Below, one piece after another: positions 1 to 6,720 of a stretch of 33,681 bases of DNA. The first letter of the stretch is position 1. The number at the start of each line of letters is the position of its first letter. A model generated the notes under the pieces. The model searched no databases. It was not told where the DNA came from and was given only the letters and a program-made list of their open reading frames with translations. Both the position numbers and the translations under genes were made by a program. This DNA comes from an uncultured bacterium (lineage in GTDB: Bacteria > Verrucomicrobiota > Lentisphaeria > Victivallales > UBA1829), in contig CACWOL010000044.1 of the NCBI GenBank assembly GCA_902762495.1, positions 1 through 33,681 on the forward strand. The letters run 5' to 3'.

Positions 1-1146
1 GAAATCCATGATGCCGGGGCGGAGGCGTTTGGCGAGTTCCGGCACGTTGTCCCGGATGCCCTGCACCACGCATTTTGCCAGCTCGAATCCGCCGTAGGGA
101 TTGTGGTGCGTGTCGTCTTTCAACGCCTGCGGCTGATTCGGGAAGGTGTTCGCCGGATAATGCACGAACGCGTTTTTCGAGCCTTCCTCGCCGAGCGCCT
201 CGTAGAGATTGAGGCTCATGGCGTTCAGGTCGATCACCGGGACCTCTTTCCCGGCGGCGACCCGTTTCGCGGCGGCGGCGTAGTCCTGCAGCGTACCGTA
301 GGGCTTGCTGTCGCGGAACCTGCGGCGTTCCACGGGCGTGACCACCACCGGATGCGCGCCCTTTGCCTTCACCGCGTCGATCATGGATGCGAGGCGTTTG
401 GAGTAGCCCCTGTCCGCGCCCGCCTCCGGTCCGGTCTCCTTCTGGTCGTTGTGCCCGAACTGGATCATCACGTAGTCACCCTCCTTCATTGTTGACAGGA
501 TCTTGTCGAGGCGTTTCTGCGCAATGAAACTCGCGAGCGAGAGGCCGGATTCCGCGTGGTTCGCCACCGCCGTTCCCTGGTCGAAAAACGCCTGAAGCAT
601 CATGCCCCACGTCGCCCACGGTTCGTCCGCCTGGTCGCATACGGTGGAATCGCCCGCGAGGTAGACCGTGACGGCGTTGGCGTTAGGCATGAGCTCAAAG
701 GTGTAATAGAGCGGCTGCAGCAGTTTCCCGTCCGCCGTTATGAAGCTGAGGTCGTCGATGGAAAGCACGTCGTCCCAGCGGGGGTGACCGATCTCGTCCG
801 GCTTGAGCGAGACCCGTCCGCCGTTGGGGATCTCCGGCGTGCGGGTGTTCACGCTGAACGTGATCTCGTAATGGTCTCCGCTCGGGAGTTTTTTTATGGC
901 GACGTCTTTTGTCGAGCCCGCGTTCAGATTAACGTCCGGTGCATAGAAAACGAGGCGGCGCCCCTCGGCTTTTACACAGATGTCGACCTTCCCGCCGGGC
1001 GCATCGAAGAGCCCGACGCGGATCGTGACGTTGCAATTGTCCATGTCGAACGGCGTCTCGAACTTCATGGCGTAAAGCGGCGCTGTGCAGAGAAAAACGA
1101 AAACGAGGCACGTAAGGGCGCGGATCGGAGCGGAAAGATATTTCAT
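1..1146 (-). CDS. SGNH/GDSL hydrolase, rhamnogalacturonan acetylesterase-like (C-terminus cut by window edge)
   Basis: I translated this frame by hand: it is open from an ATG at 1146 to base 1, giving 382 residues without a stop. It begins with a signal peptide (MKYLSAPIRALTCLVFVFLC, probable cleavage after PLYA), so the enzyme is exported. An N-terminal beta-rich region of about 150 residues precedes the catalytic domain. SGNH blocks are visible: block I LAGDSTVCDQ (nucleophile Ser in GDS), block III IQFGHNDQKE and block V DDTHHNPYGG with the Asp/His pair. This GDST...GHND...DxTH pattern is that of the RhgT/YesY-type rhamnogalacturonan acetylesterases, which remove acetyl groups from pectin side chains. 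Substrate is inferred from the family only. No strong ribosome-binding site precedes the ATG. Only the extreme C-terminus should be missing. Confidence 0.85.
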   Translation of the reverse strand, partial: MKYLSAPIRALTCLVFVFLCTAPLYAMKFETPFDMDNCNVTIRVGLFDAPGGKVDICVKAEGRRLVFYAPDVNLNAGSTKDVAIKKLPSGDHYEITFSVNTRTPEIPNGGRVSLKPDEIGHPRWDDVLSIDDLSFITADGKLLQPLYYTFELMPNANAVTVYLAGDSTVCDQADEPWATWGMMLQAFFDQGTAVANHAESGLSLASFIAQKRLDKILSTMKEGDYVMIQFGHNDQKETGPEAGADRGYSKRLASMIDAVKAKGAHPVVVTPVERRRFRDSKPYGTLQDYAAAAKRVAAGKEVPVIDLNAMSLNLYEALGEEGSKNAFVHYPANTFPNQPQALKDDTHHNPYGGFELAKCVVQGIRDNVPELAKRLRPGIMDF

Positions 1147-1255
1147 GACGGGCTCTGGGATGGAGTTGATCGGAGTGCGGAAGTGCTTGTTGTACAATAC
1201 ACCCGGACCCGGAAAAAAGCAAACCGGGAAACGTTTTTTATGGAGGAAAAGCCCG

Positions 1256-1528
1256 TCAGCGGTAAATATCCCGGCGGTGGTCAACCTTGAGCGCCAGAAC
1301 GACGAAGCGGTCGTCCTGGATCATGCAGATGATCCGGTAGTCCTCGATGCGGTAACGCCACAGCCCGGCGAGATTTGCCTGAAGCGCCTTGCTGAAACGG
1401 CGCGGGTCGAGTTCAGTTTCGATCTTTTCCTTGAGGAACAACAGTATCTTTTTCCTGACTTCGGGCGCGAGCTTACGGAGTTCCTTTGCCGCCCGTACGT
1501 CGAATTCAACGCGCCACTTCGGATTCAT
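1256..1528 (-). CDS. RelE/ParE-family toxin
   Basis: A 90-residue basic protein with the compact RelE/ParE fold pattern: N-terminal WRVEFDVRAAKELRKLAPEV, a helical pair, then GLWRYRIEDYRIICMIQDD and VVLALKVDHRRDIYR at the end. The RYRIxDYRII strand and the closing VxHRRDIY motif are typical of RelE/StbE toxins, which inhibit translation by cutting ribosome-bound mRNA; ParE relatives instead poison gyrase, and sequence alone does not settle which. The gene overlaps the antitoxin by 23 nt, so the two are translationally coupled, with the antitoxin first. The toxin is full length and undamaged. Confidence 0.85.
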   Translation of the reverse strand: MNPKWRVEFDVRAAKELRKLAPEVRKKILLFLKEKIETELDPRRFSKALQANLAGLWRYRIEDYRIICMIQDDRFVVLALKVDHRRDIYR

Positions 1529-1718
1529 TCAGCAACTCATCCAGTGAAACGGTCTTTCCCAGCGTACGGTAACGCTCTTCCGCCAGATAGGCGTCTTCCA
1601 TTTCCTCCAGGTGCTCTTCCAGTGCCTGCCGGATATAGAAGGATTTGGTCCGGCCTGTTTTTTTCGCGAGGAAAGCCAGACGATTCTCGGTTTCTTTGTT
1701 CAAACGTACTGCGACCAT
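1506..1718 (-). CDS. RelB-like ribbon-helix-helix antitoxin
   Basis: A 70-residue protein beginning MVAVRLNKETENRLAFLAKK. The first strand plus two helices (residues 1-45, with GRTKSFYIRQALEEHLEEME) form a ribbon-helix-helix DNA-binding domain like the RelB-family antitoxins, and the acidic tail (LDELLNESEVAR) would wrap the toxin. I chose the ATG at 1718 because GGAGG (1727-1731) lies 8 nt upstream; the longer frame starting at 1823 runs through the promoter and operator, and the ATG at 1733 has no ribosome-binding site. The product should neutralise the RelE-like toxin and repress its own operon through the palindrome at 1737-1754. Confidence 0.85.
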   Translation of the reverse strand: MVAVRLNKETENRLAFLAKKTGRTKSFYIRQALEEHLEEMEDAYLAEERYRTLGKTVSLDELLNESEVAR

Positions 1719-1736
1719 AGTGTCTGCCTCCATGTT

Positions 1737-1754
1737 TGTTATACATGTATAACA
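1737..1754. promoter_or_regulatory. Palindromic operator of the toxin-antitoxin operon
   Basis: TGTTATACATGTATAACA is a perfect 18-bp palindrome. It overlaps the predicted -10 box and start point of the antitoxin-toxin operon and lies 19 bp before the antitoxin ATG. Ribbon-helix-helix antitoxins bind such dyads to repress their own promoter; use of this site is inferred. Confidence 0.7.
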
Positions 1755-1778
1755 TAACACGAAACAGGAGAATGTCAA
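1751..1778 (-). promoter_or_regulatory. Promoter of the toxin-antitoxin operon
   Basis: On the minus strand, TTGACA (1773-1778) is followed after 16 bp by TATGTT (1751-1756). The -10 is embedded in the palindromic operator, which is the usual layout for an autoregulated toxin-antitoxin pair. Confidence 0.6.
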
Positions 1779-1834
1779 GAGCAAAACCGAAAGAAAAGCG
1801 AAAAAACCATCCGCCAAAAACAATCAAGTTTCTC

Positions 1835-1863
1835 TTGACGTTTCGCGCGCGAGGCTGTATATT
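1835..1863 (+). promoter_or_regulatory. Promoter of the pyrK operon
   Basis: TTGACG (1835-1840), 17-bp spacer, TATATT (1858-1863). The predicted start near 1870 leaves a leader of about 75 nt. The leader contains the inverted repeat GTCCGG (1896-1901) / CCGGAC (1922-1927), which ends directly next to the Shine-Dalgarno AGGAG (1928-1932). That placement would let the hairpin affect access to the ribosome-binding site. Confidence 0.65.
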
Positions 1864-1944
1864 ATTGATGCATTTTTGAGTTAGAACAAGACAACGTCCG
1901 GCGGCCTGGGAATGAGGCGGCCCGGACAGGAGACTGCATGTTTT

Positions 1945-2733
1945 ATGAATGATTTTCCGTGTACGGTCCTCCGGTGCGGCATCCTGCATGGCGCGTACCA
2001 CCGGATCGTGTTTCACGCGCCGCACGTGACGACCGAGGCGAAGCCGGGCCAGTTCGTGCATGTCCGCATCGGCGAGGCGCTCGACCATATCCTGCGGCGT
2101 CCGTTCAGCATCTGCGACGCGGATGCGGCGACGGGCGAGCTGACGTTGGTGTTCAAGGTCGTCGGCGCCGGGACGGAGCGTCTGGCACAGATGAAGCCGG
2201 GCGATTCCTGCTGCATCCTCGGTCCGCTCGGCACGAGCTACACCATGCCCGATGAAAACATGTTCCCCGTGATCGCGGCGGGCGGCTACGGCTCGGCCTC
2301 GACGCTGTTCCTGGCGAAGAAGTCGCCGCGCCCCGGCATCCTGTTCCTCGGCGCGCGAACAGAGTCCGACTTCATCCTGATCGACGAATACAAGGCGCTC
2401 GGCTGGCGCGTGGAGACCGCCACGAACGACGGTTCGAGCGGGTTCAAGGGGGTCGTGACGGAGCTGATGGAAACGAAAAAAGACGCATTCCCGGCGGGCA
2501 CAATGGTGTACGGCTGCGGTCCCGCGCCGATGCTGTACGCGCTGGCGAAGACAACCGCGAAGCTCGGATTGAAGTGCGAGGTCAGCATGGACCAGCGCAT
2601 GGGTTGCGGCGTAGGGGCGTGTTTTGCCTGCGTGATCAAAGTCGTGGACAAGAGTTCGCCGGACGGCTGGCGGTATTCGCGCAGCTGCAAGGAGGGCGTG
2701 GTGTATCCCGCCGAGGAGGTGTACTGTGGCTGA
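1945..2733 (+). CDS. pyrK: Dihydroorotate dehydrogenase electron-transfer subunit (iron-sulfur flavoprotein)
   Basis: A 262-residue protein of the PyrK family, which passes electrons from PyrD to NAD+ through FAD and a [2Fe-2S] cluster in class 1B dihydroorotate dehydrogenase (pyrimidine synthesis, cytoplasm). The FAD-binding motif RRPFSI is at residues 51-56. The NAD-binding region includes YGCGPAPML near residue 189. The C-terminal cluster ligands are C221, C226, C229 and C248, in the CGVGACFAC...C arrangement. The frame is open from an ATG at 1912, but that codon lies in the loop of the leader hairpin and lacks a ribosome-binding site, so I prefer 1945, 12 nt after AGGAG. A 4-codon frame starting at 1938 overlaps this start. 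The gene overlaps pyrD by 8 nt. Confidence 0.92.
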   Translation: MNDFPCTVLRCGILHGAYHRIVFHAPHVTTEAKPGQFVHVRIGEALDHILRRPFSICDADAATGELTLVFKVVGAGTERLAQMKPGDSCCILGPLGTSYTMPDENMFPVIAAGGYGSASTLFLAKKSPRPGILFLGARTESDFILIDEYKALGWRVETATNDGSSGFKGVVTELMETKKDAFPAGTMVYGCGPAPMLYALAKTTAKLGLKCEVSMDQRMGCGVGACFACVIKVVDKSSPDGWRYSRSCKEGVVYPAEEVYCG

Positions 2734-3649
2734 TCTGAACGTAAAACTCGGTCCGCTCTTGCTGAAGAACCCGGTCATGACCGCGTCCGGCACGTTCGGA
2801 TACGGCGAGGAATACGAGGACTTTTTCCCAGTCGAGAAGCTCGGCGCGGTGGTCGTGAAGGGCATCGCCCCGTGGCCGTCGCACGGCAATCCGACGCCGC
2901 GCGTGGCGGAAGTGACCGGCGGCATGCTGAATGCCATCGGGTTGCAGGGGCCGGGCATCGACGCCTTCCTGACGGGGGACCACTATCTGCCGCGCCTGAA
3001 GAAGACGAAGGCGACCGTGATCGTGAACATCTGGGGCAAGAAGCCGGAAGACTACGCGTATGTAGCCGAACGCCTCGAAGCAGAACGCGACGCCGTCGCC
3101 GCGCTCGAGATCAACGTGTCATGCCCGAACGTGAAGGAGGGCGGCCTGTCGTTCGGCACCGATCCGAAGGCGCTCGCCGGAGTCGTCGCAGCCGTCCGCA
3201 AAGTCACGACCATCCCGCTCATCACCAAGCTCAGCCCGAACGTGTCGCGCATTGCCGATTTCGCGCTCGCCGCGCAGGACGCCGGCAGCGACATCCTGAG
3301 CCTCATCAACACCATCCCGGCCATGGCCATCGATGTGGAGACGCGCCGCCCGAAGATCGCGAACGTGACGGGCGGCATGAGCGGCCCTGCCGTCAAGCCG
3401 GTCGCGATCAAGCTCGTCTACGAGGCGTCGAAAGCCGTCTCCATCCCGATCATCGGCATGGGCGGCATCATGAACGGCCTGGACGCGGTCGAGTTCCTGC
3501 TCGCGGGAGCGTCCGCCGTGGCGGTCGGCACGGCCATTTTCGCCGATCCGCGCGCCCCGCTCCGCGTGATCGAGGAGCTGGAAGCCTACCTGGATTCGCA
3601 CGGGATCGCGTCCGTGTCGGAGCTGGTCGGGCAGGTCCGGCTGGATTGA
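2726..3649 (+). CDS. pyrD: Dihydroorotate dehydrogenase, class 1B catalytic subunit
   Basis: A 307-residue TIM-barrel flavoenzyme that oxidises dihydroorotate to orotate, the fourth step of pyrimidine synthesis. Family signatures: MTASGTFGYG at the N-terminus, VKGI around K45, the active-site loop NVSCPNVKEGG with C133 as catalytic base (Cys marks class 1 enzymes), KLSPNV, and FMN phosphate-binding GMGGI. Adjacent pyrK confirms class 1B, so the pair is NAD+-dependent. The start is GTG at 2726, preceded by AGGAGG (2714-2719), and overlaps the end of pyrK, as expected for subunits made in fixed ratio. Confidence 0.95.
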   Translation: MADLNVKLGPLLLKNPVMTASGTFGYGEEYEDFFPVEKLGAVVVKGIAPWPSHGNPTPRVAEVTGGMLNAIGLQGPGIDAFLTGDHYLPRLKKTKATVIVNIWGKKPEDYAYVAERLEAERDAVAALEINVSCPNVKEGGLSFGTDPKALAGVVAAVRKVTTIPLITKLSPNVSRIADFALAAQDAGSDILSLINTIPAMAIDVETRRPKIANVTGGMSGPAVKPVAIKLVYEASKAVSIPIIGMGGIMNGLDAVEFLLAGASAVAVGTAIFADPRAPLRVIEELEAYLDSHGIASVSELVGQVRLD

Positions 3650-3670
3650 ACGGAAAGGAGCTCGAAGAGC

Positions 3671-4474
3671 ATGGAATACATCACGCAGATTCAGGAGATC
3701 GCGCGGCTCGCGGGAGCCGAGGCGATGAAATACTTCAACCACATCAAGGAGAACGCCGTTTCCTGCAAAGGCACGCCGAAGGACATCGTGTCCACCGCCG
3801 ACAAGGCCGTGGAGACGCTGATCGCCGCCGAGGTCAAAAAACGTTTCCCCGGGCACGGCATGTACGGCGAGGAATACGGCCATCGAGATCAGGAATCGCC
3901 GTTCTGCTGGGTGGTCGACCCGATCGACGGCACGCAGTCGTTCGTGCACGGACATCCGTTCTTCTGCATCTCGATCGCGCTGAAGGAAAACGGCACGACC
4001 ATCGCGGGTTGCGTCTTCGCGCCGCGCCTTAACATGATGTTTTCCGCCGAACGCGGCAAGGGGGCGTTCGAGGACGGCCGCCCGATCCATGTGTCCGGGT
4101 GCGACAAGCTCTCCTCGGCGGTCGTCGCGACCGGGTTCGCCTGTCTGCGCGCCGGGCTGAAGAAGAACAATATGCCGATCATCGACCGCGTGTTTCCCAT
4201 CGCCCAGGACATCAAGCGCTGCGGTTCGGCCGCGCTCGACCTGTGCTTCGTGGCGGCTGGCCGCGTGGACGTGTACTGGGAGATCGCGCTGAAGGAGTAC
4301 GACGTGGCGGCGGGCGCGCTGATTGCGTCCGAAGCCGGAGCGGCTGTGCTCGATATGAACGGCGGGACGAACTGGCCGTCGGAGGGCATCCTCTGCACGA
4401 ACGCGCCGCTCGTGCCGGTCATGCTGGAGCATTTCCACGAGGCAATCGGGCATGTCGACCCGACCTCGATCTGA
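3671..4474 (+). CDS. Inositol monophosphatase family protein
   Basis: A 267-residue member of the Mg2+-dependent, Li+-sensitive phosphatase family (IMPase/SuhB/CysQ). Metal-binding motifs are present: GEEYG at residues 66-70, WVVDPIDGTQSF at 80-91 (the WxxDPxDGT motif) and KEYDVAAGALI, matching the WDxAAG motif with Trp replaced by Tyr. The substrate could be inositol phosphate, a histidinol phosphate or a 3'-phosphonucleotide; the sequence does not decide. GGAAAGGAG (3652-3660) precedes the ATG, and the gene follows pyrD after 21 nt, so it is probably co-transcribed with the pyrimidine genes. Confidence 0.88.
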   Translation: MEYITQIQEIARLAGAEAMKYFNHIKENAVSCKGTPKDIVSTADKAVETLIAAEVKKRFPGHGMYGEEYGHRDQESPFCWVVDPIDGTQSFVHGHPFFCISIALKENGTTIAGCVFAPRLNMMFSAERGKGAFEDGRPIHVSGCDKLSSAVVATGFACLRAGLKKNNMPIIDRVFPIAQDIKRCGSAALDLCFVAAGRVDVYWEIALKEYDVAAGALIASEAGAAVLDMNGGTNWPSEGILCTNAPLVPVMLEHFHEAIGHVDPTSI

Positions 4475-4506
4475 ATACCATTTTTTGAAGCGGAGAAAAC
4501 GAGACC

Positions 4507-5799
4507 ATGACAGAAGAAGAAAAGACAGTCGCAGCGGAAAATCCGGAAGCCGTAAACCCGGCTGAAAACGCCGCGCCCGAATCGGGCGGCGCAGGCAATT
4601 TCGGCGAGGACGGCGCGGATAATTTCGGCGGAGAAGCCGAGGCCGCTTCCGCAACCGGATTCGAGGATAATTTCGGGCTGGGCGACCAGCAGCTTTCCGC
4701 AGGGACGATCCCGTCCCCGCCGCCCGTGCCGAAGAAGAAGGAAATCCCCCCTGTCACGCCGCGCCACCGCGAGGAGGAATCCCTCTCCGGCATCGCTTCC
4801 GGCCCGGCCGCAGCGCCGACCGCGGGCACGGCGCCGGCGGCGAAGCATCCGGAACGCAAGCTGACGCGCGAGGAAGAGCTGTTCGAGCGGTTCCAGCTGA
4901 TGCGCGTACCGGAAAAATTCTGCCAGTACACCGTGTGGTTCCGGGGATACTTGATCCAGCATCCCGACGCCCTGAAAACGCTGGAGCCGATGCTCTGCGA
5001 CGAGGCGAGCGTGCAGGCTGTGCGGCTTGGCATAAACCGTCTGGGCGCGTTTCCCGTGCCCGAATACCGGAATGTGTCGTTCTATTACCCGATGGGGATG
5101 ACGACCGAGGACGAACGGAAGGACTGGCAGGAACACGTGAAGCATTTCCCCGAGTATGCGAAGCTCGCGAACGGAAAATTCCCGTACTTCGATCCGCCTC
5201 AGTTCTTCTACCGGCACGGCGCGGTCTTCCTCGACAAGGCCGTGACGGACCGTCTGGAGGGCGGCATCTTCTACCAGTGCGGCGCGTTCTGCGGCGCGTC
5301 CCTGATCGTGATGAATCAGTACAAGCCAGCAAAAATGTACGCGTTCGAGCCATCCGAGGCCAATACGATGTTCCTGCAGCAGAATGTGTCGCGCGCCGGG
5401 CTCATCAAGAACCTGGAGATGTACAACCTCTGCATCAGCGACAAGCCGGGGAAAGTGGTCCTGCAGGACCGCGACCGCGAAGGCAAGCCGTGCAAGACGG
5501 AAGCGCCCGTGGCGAGCCTGGACATGTTCGAACAGAAAAAGTCCGTGACGGGTCGTGTGGCGTGGATTCAGGCCGACGTGAACGGCATGAGCCTGCGTGT
5601 GGTCCGCGGCGCGGAGAAGATGATCAAACGGGACAAGCCGCTCATCACCGTGGCGATCTACCACAACCCGGAGGAGTTCTTCGGGATCGTCCCGCTGCTG
5701 CACGAATGGGTGCCGGAATACAAGTTCATGGTGCGCCGCTGCCAGTGCAACCCCAGGGTTACCTACAGCGAGATCACGCTGATCGCGTACGTTCCCTGA
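4507..5799 (+). CDS. FkbM-like SAM-dependent methyltransferase with a disordered N-terminal region
   Basis: A 430-residue protein. The C-terminal part (about residues 250-430) matches FkbM-type methyltransferases: IFYQCGAFCGASL in place of the SAM-binding glycine loop, AFEPSEAN for the acidic residue after strand 2, VASLD, then IQADVNGMSLRVVRGA, the counterpart of the family's IKxDVEGxExxVLxGA. The first 118 residues are low-complexity and acidic/proline-rich, with the tripeptide NFG at residues 31, 39 and 55. Such enzymes methylate sugars, lipids or peptides; the target here is unknown. It is the last gene of the pyrK operon, 32 nt after the phosphatase, and is followed by a strong terminator. 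The connection to pyrimidine synthesis is not obvious. Confidence 0.75.
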   Translation: MTEEEKTVAAENPEAVNPAENAAPESGGAGNFGEDGADNFGGEAEAASATGFEDNFGLGDQQLSAGTIPSPPPVPKKKEIPPVTPRHREEESLSGIASGPAAAPTAGTAPAAKHPERKLTREEELFERFQLMRVPEKFCQYTVWFRGYLIQHPDALKTLEPMLCDEASVQAVRLGINRLGAFPVPEYRNVSFYYPMGMTTEDERKDWQEHVKHFPEYAKLANGKFPYFDPPQFFYRHGAVFLDKAVTDRLEGGIFYQCGAFCGASLIVMNQYKPAKMYAFEPSEANTMFLQQNVSRAGLIKNLEMYNLCISDKPGKVVLQDRDREGKPCKTEAPVASLDMFEQKKSVTGRVAWIQADVNGMSLRVVRGAEKMIKRDKPLITVAIYHNPEEFFGIVPLLHEWVPEYKFMVRRCQCNPRVTYSEITLIAYVP

Positions 5800-5872
5800 C
5801 ACGGGGAAGGCAAGCCCCCCGCGGCAATTGTGCCTTGCTTTGCAACGGCACACTGCAAGCGGTGCTGATACT

Positions 5873-5900
5873 GTGCCCGGCTTTGCTCGGGCACTTTTTT
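5873..5900 (+). terminator. Rho-independent terminator of the pyrK operon
   Basis: Stem GTGCCCG (5873-5879) / CGGGCAC (5888-5894) with loop GCTTTGCT, then TTTTTT (5895-5900). A second stem, TGTGCC (5829-5834) / GGCACA (5847-5852), lies just before it. The hairpin is nearly identical, as reverse complement, to the one at 10241-10262. Confidence 0.85.
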
Positions 5901-5927
5901 GTTGAATAGGACAGTAGAAAAGATGAA

Positions 5928-6713
5928 TTACTGTTTCTTTTCTTCCGCCTTGGCTTTGTTCCAGAGTTCGTCGAGGCGGTCCATGGGGGTGCCGTCGACG
6001 GTCTTCCCCTCGGCGGCGAGTTTGGATTCCACGGCACGGTAACGCCGGTCGAACTTATCGGAGGCGCGGTTCACGACCGATTCGCAGTTTTCGCCTCGGA
6101 ACCGGAGGAAATTGACGACGGCGAACACGAGGTCGGCGGCCTCGTCGTCGATCTTATCCTTGTCACCCGTTTTATAAGCCTCCTCCAGCTCGGCCATCTC
6201 CTCGCGGACCTTCGCGAGGATGTCGGCGTCGTTCGTCCAGTCGAATCCGTGCTTGGCGGCCTTCTTCTGGAGCTTCTCGGCGCGGAGCACGGCGGGGAGG
6301 TTGCGCGGCACACCGTCGAGCGCGGATTTGCGGTAGTCGTCGTGCTCGGTCTTCTTGATCTTCTCCCAGTTCACGAGCACCTGCGCGGAGTTGTCCACAT
6401 GGACGTCGCCGAAGACATGCGGATGTCGGCGGATCATCTTGTCGGAGATGCCGCGCGCGACGTCCTCCAGCGTGAACGCGCCGCGTTCTTCGGCCATGAC
6501 GCTGTTCATGACGACCTGCATCAGGAGGTCTCCCAGCTCCTCGCACATCTCCTCGTCGGACTTGTGGTCGACGGCGTCGAGGTATTCGGCGGCCTCGCCG
6601 ACGAGGCATTTCTTGAGGGATTCGTGAGTCTGTTCGCGGTCCCAGGGGCATCCGTCGGGCGCGCGCAGACGGCGCATGACGTTCACGAGGCGTTCGAGTT
6701 CGGACATGTTCAT
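5928..6713 (-). CDS. mazG: Nucleoside triphosphate pyrophosphohydrolase
   Basis: A 261-residue protein with two MazG domains, as in E. coli MazG. The N-terminal LRAPDGCPWDREQTHESL motif is characteristic. The metal-binding clusters are EAAEYLDAV...EEMCEELGDLL in the first domain and REEMAELEEAY...DDEAADLVFAVVN in the second. The enzyme hydrolyses NTPs/dNTPs to monophosphate and pyrophosphate, cleaning the nucleotide pool. Its ATG lies 7 nt after the ppk1 stop, so the two are co-transcribed. The protein ends in a Lys/Glu-rich tail. Its 3' end faces the terminator of the pyrK operon. Confidence 0.95.
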   Translation of the reverse strand: MNMSELERLVNVMRRLRAPDGCPWDREQTHESLKKCLVGEAAEYLDAVDHKSDEEMCEELGDLLMQVVMNSVMAEERGAFTLEDVARGISDKMIRRHPHVFGDVHVDNSAQVLVNWEKIKKTEHDDYRKSALDGVPRNLPAVLRAEKLQKKAAKHGFDWTNDADILAKVREEMAELEEAYKTGDKDKIDDEAADLVFAVVNFLRFRGENCESVVNRASDKFDRRYRAVESKLAAEGKTVDGTPMDRLDELWNKAKAEEKKQ

Positions 6714-6720
6714 ATTGGCT

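Noticed and set aside
1205..1245. CCCGG / CCGGG inverted repeat with T-run between the toxin and esterase genes
   Set aside because: The T-run follows the stem only on the plus strand, where no gene ends; on the minus strand there is no T-run after the stem, so I do not call a terminator.
1537..2958. A 473-codon minus-strand frame across the toxin-antitoxin promoter and pyrK/pyrD
   Set aside because: It runs antisense to pyrK and pyrD and out of frame through the antitoxin, with an Arg/His-rich composition; the real genes explain the region.
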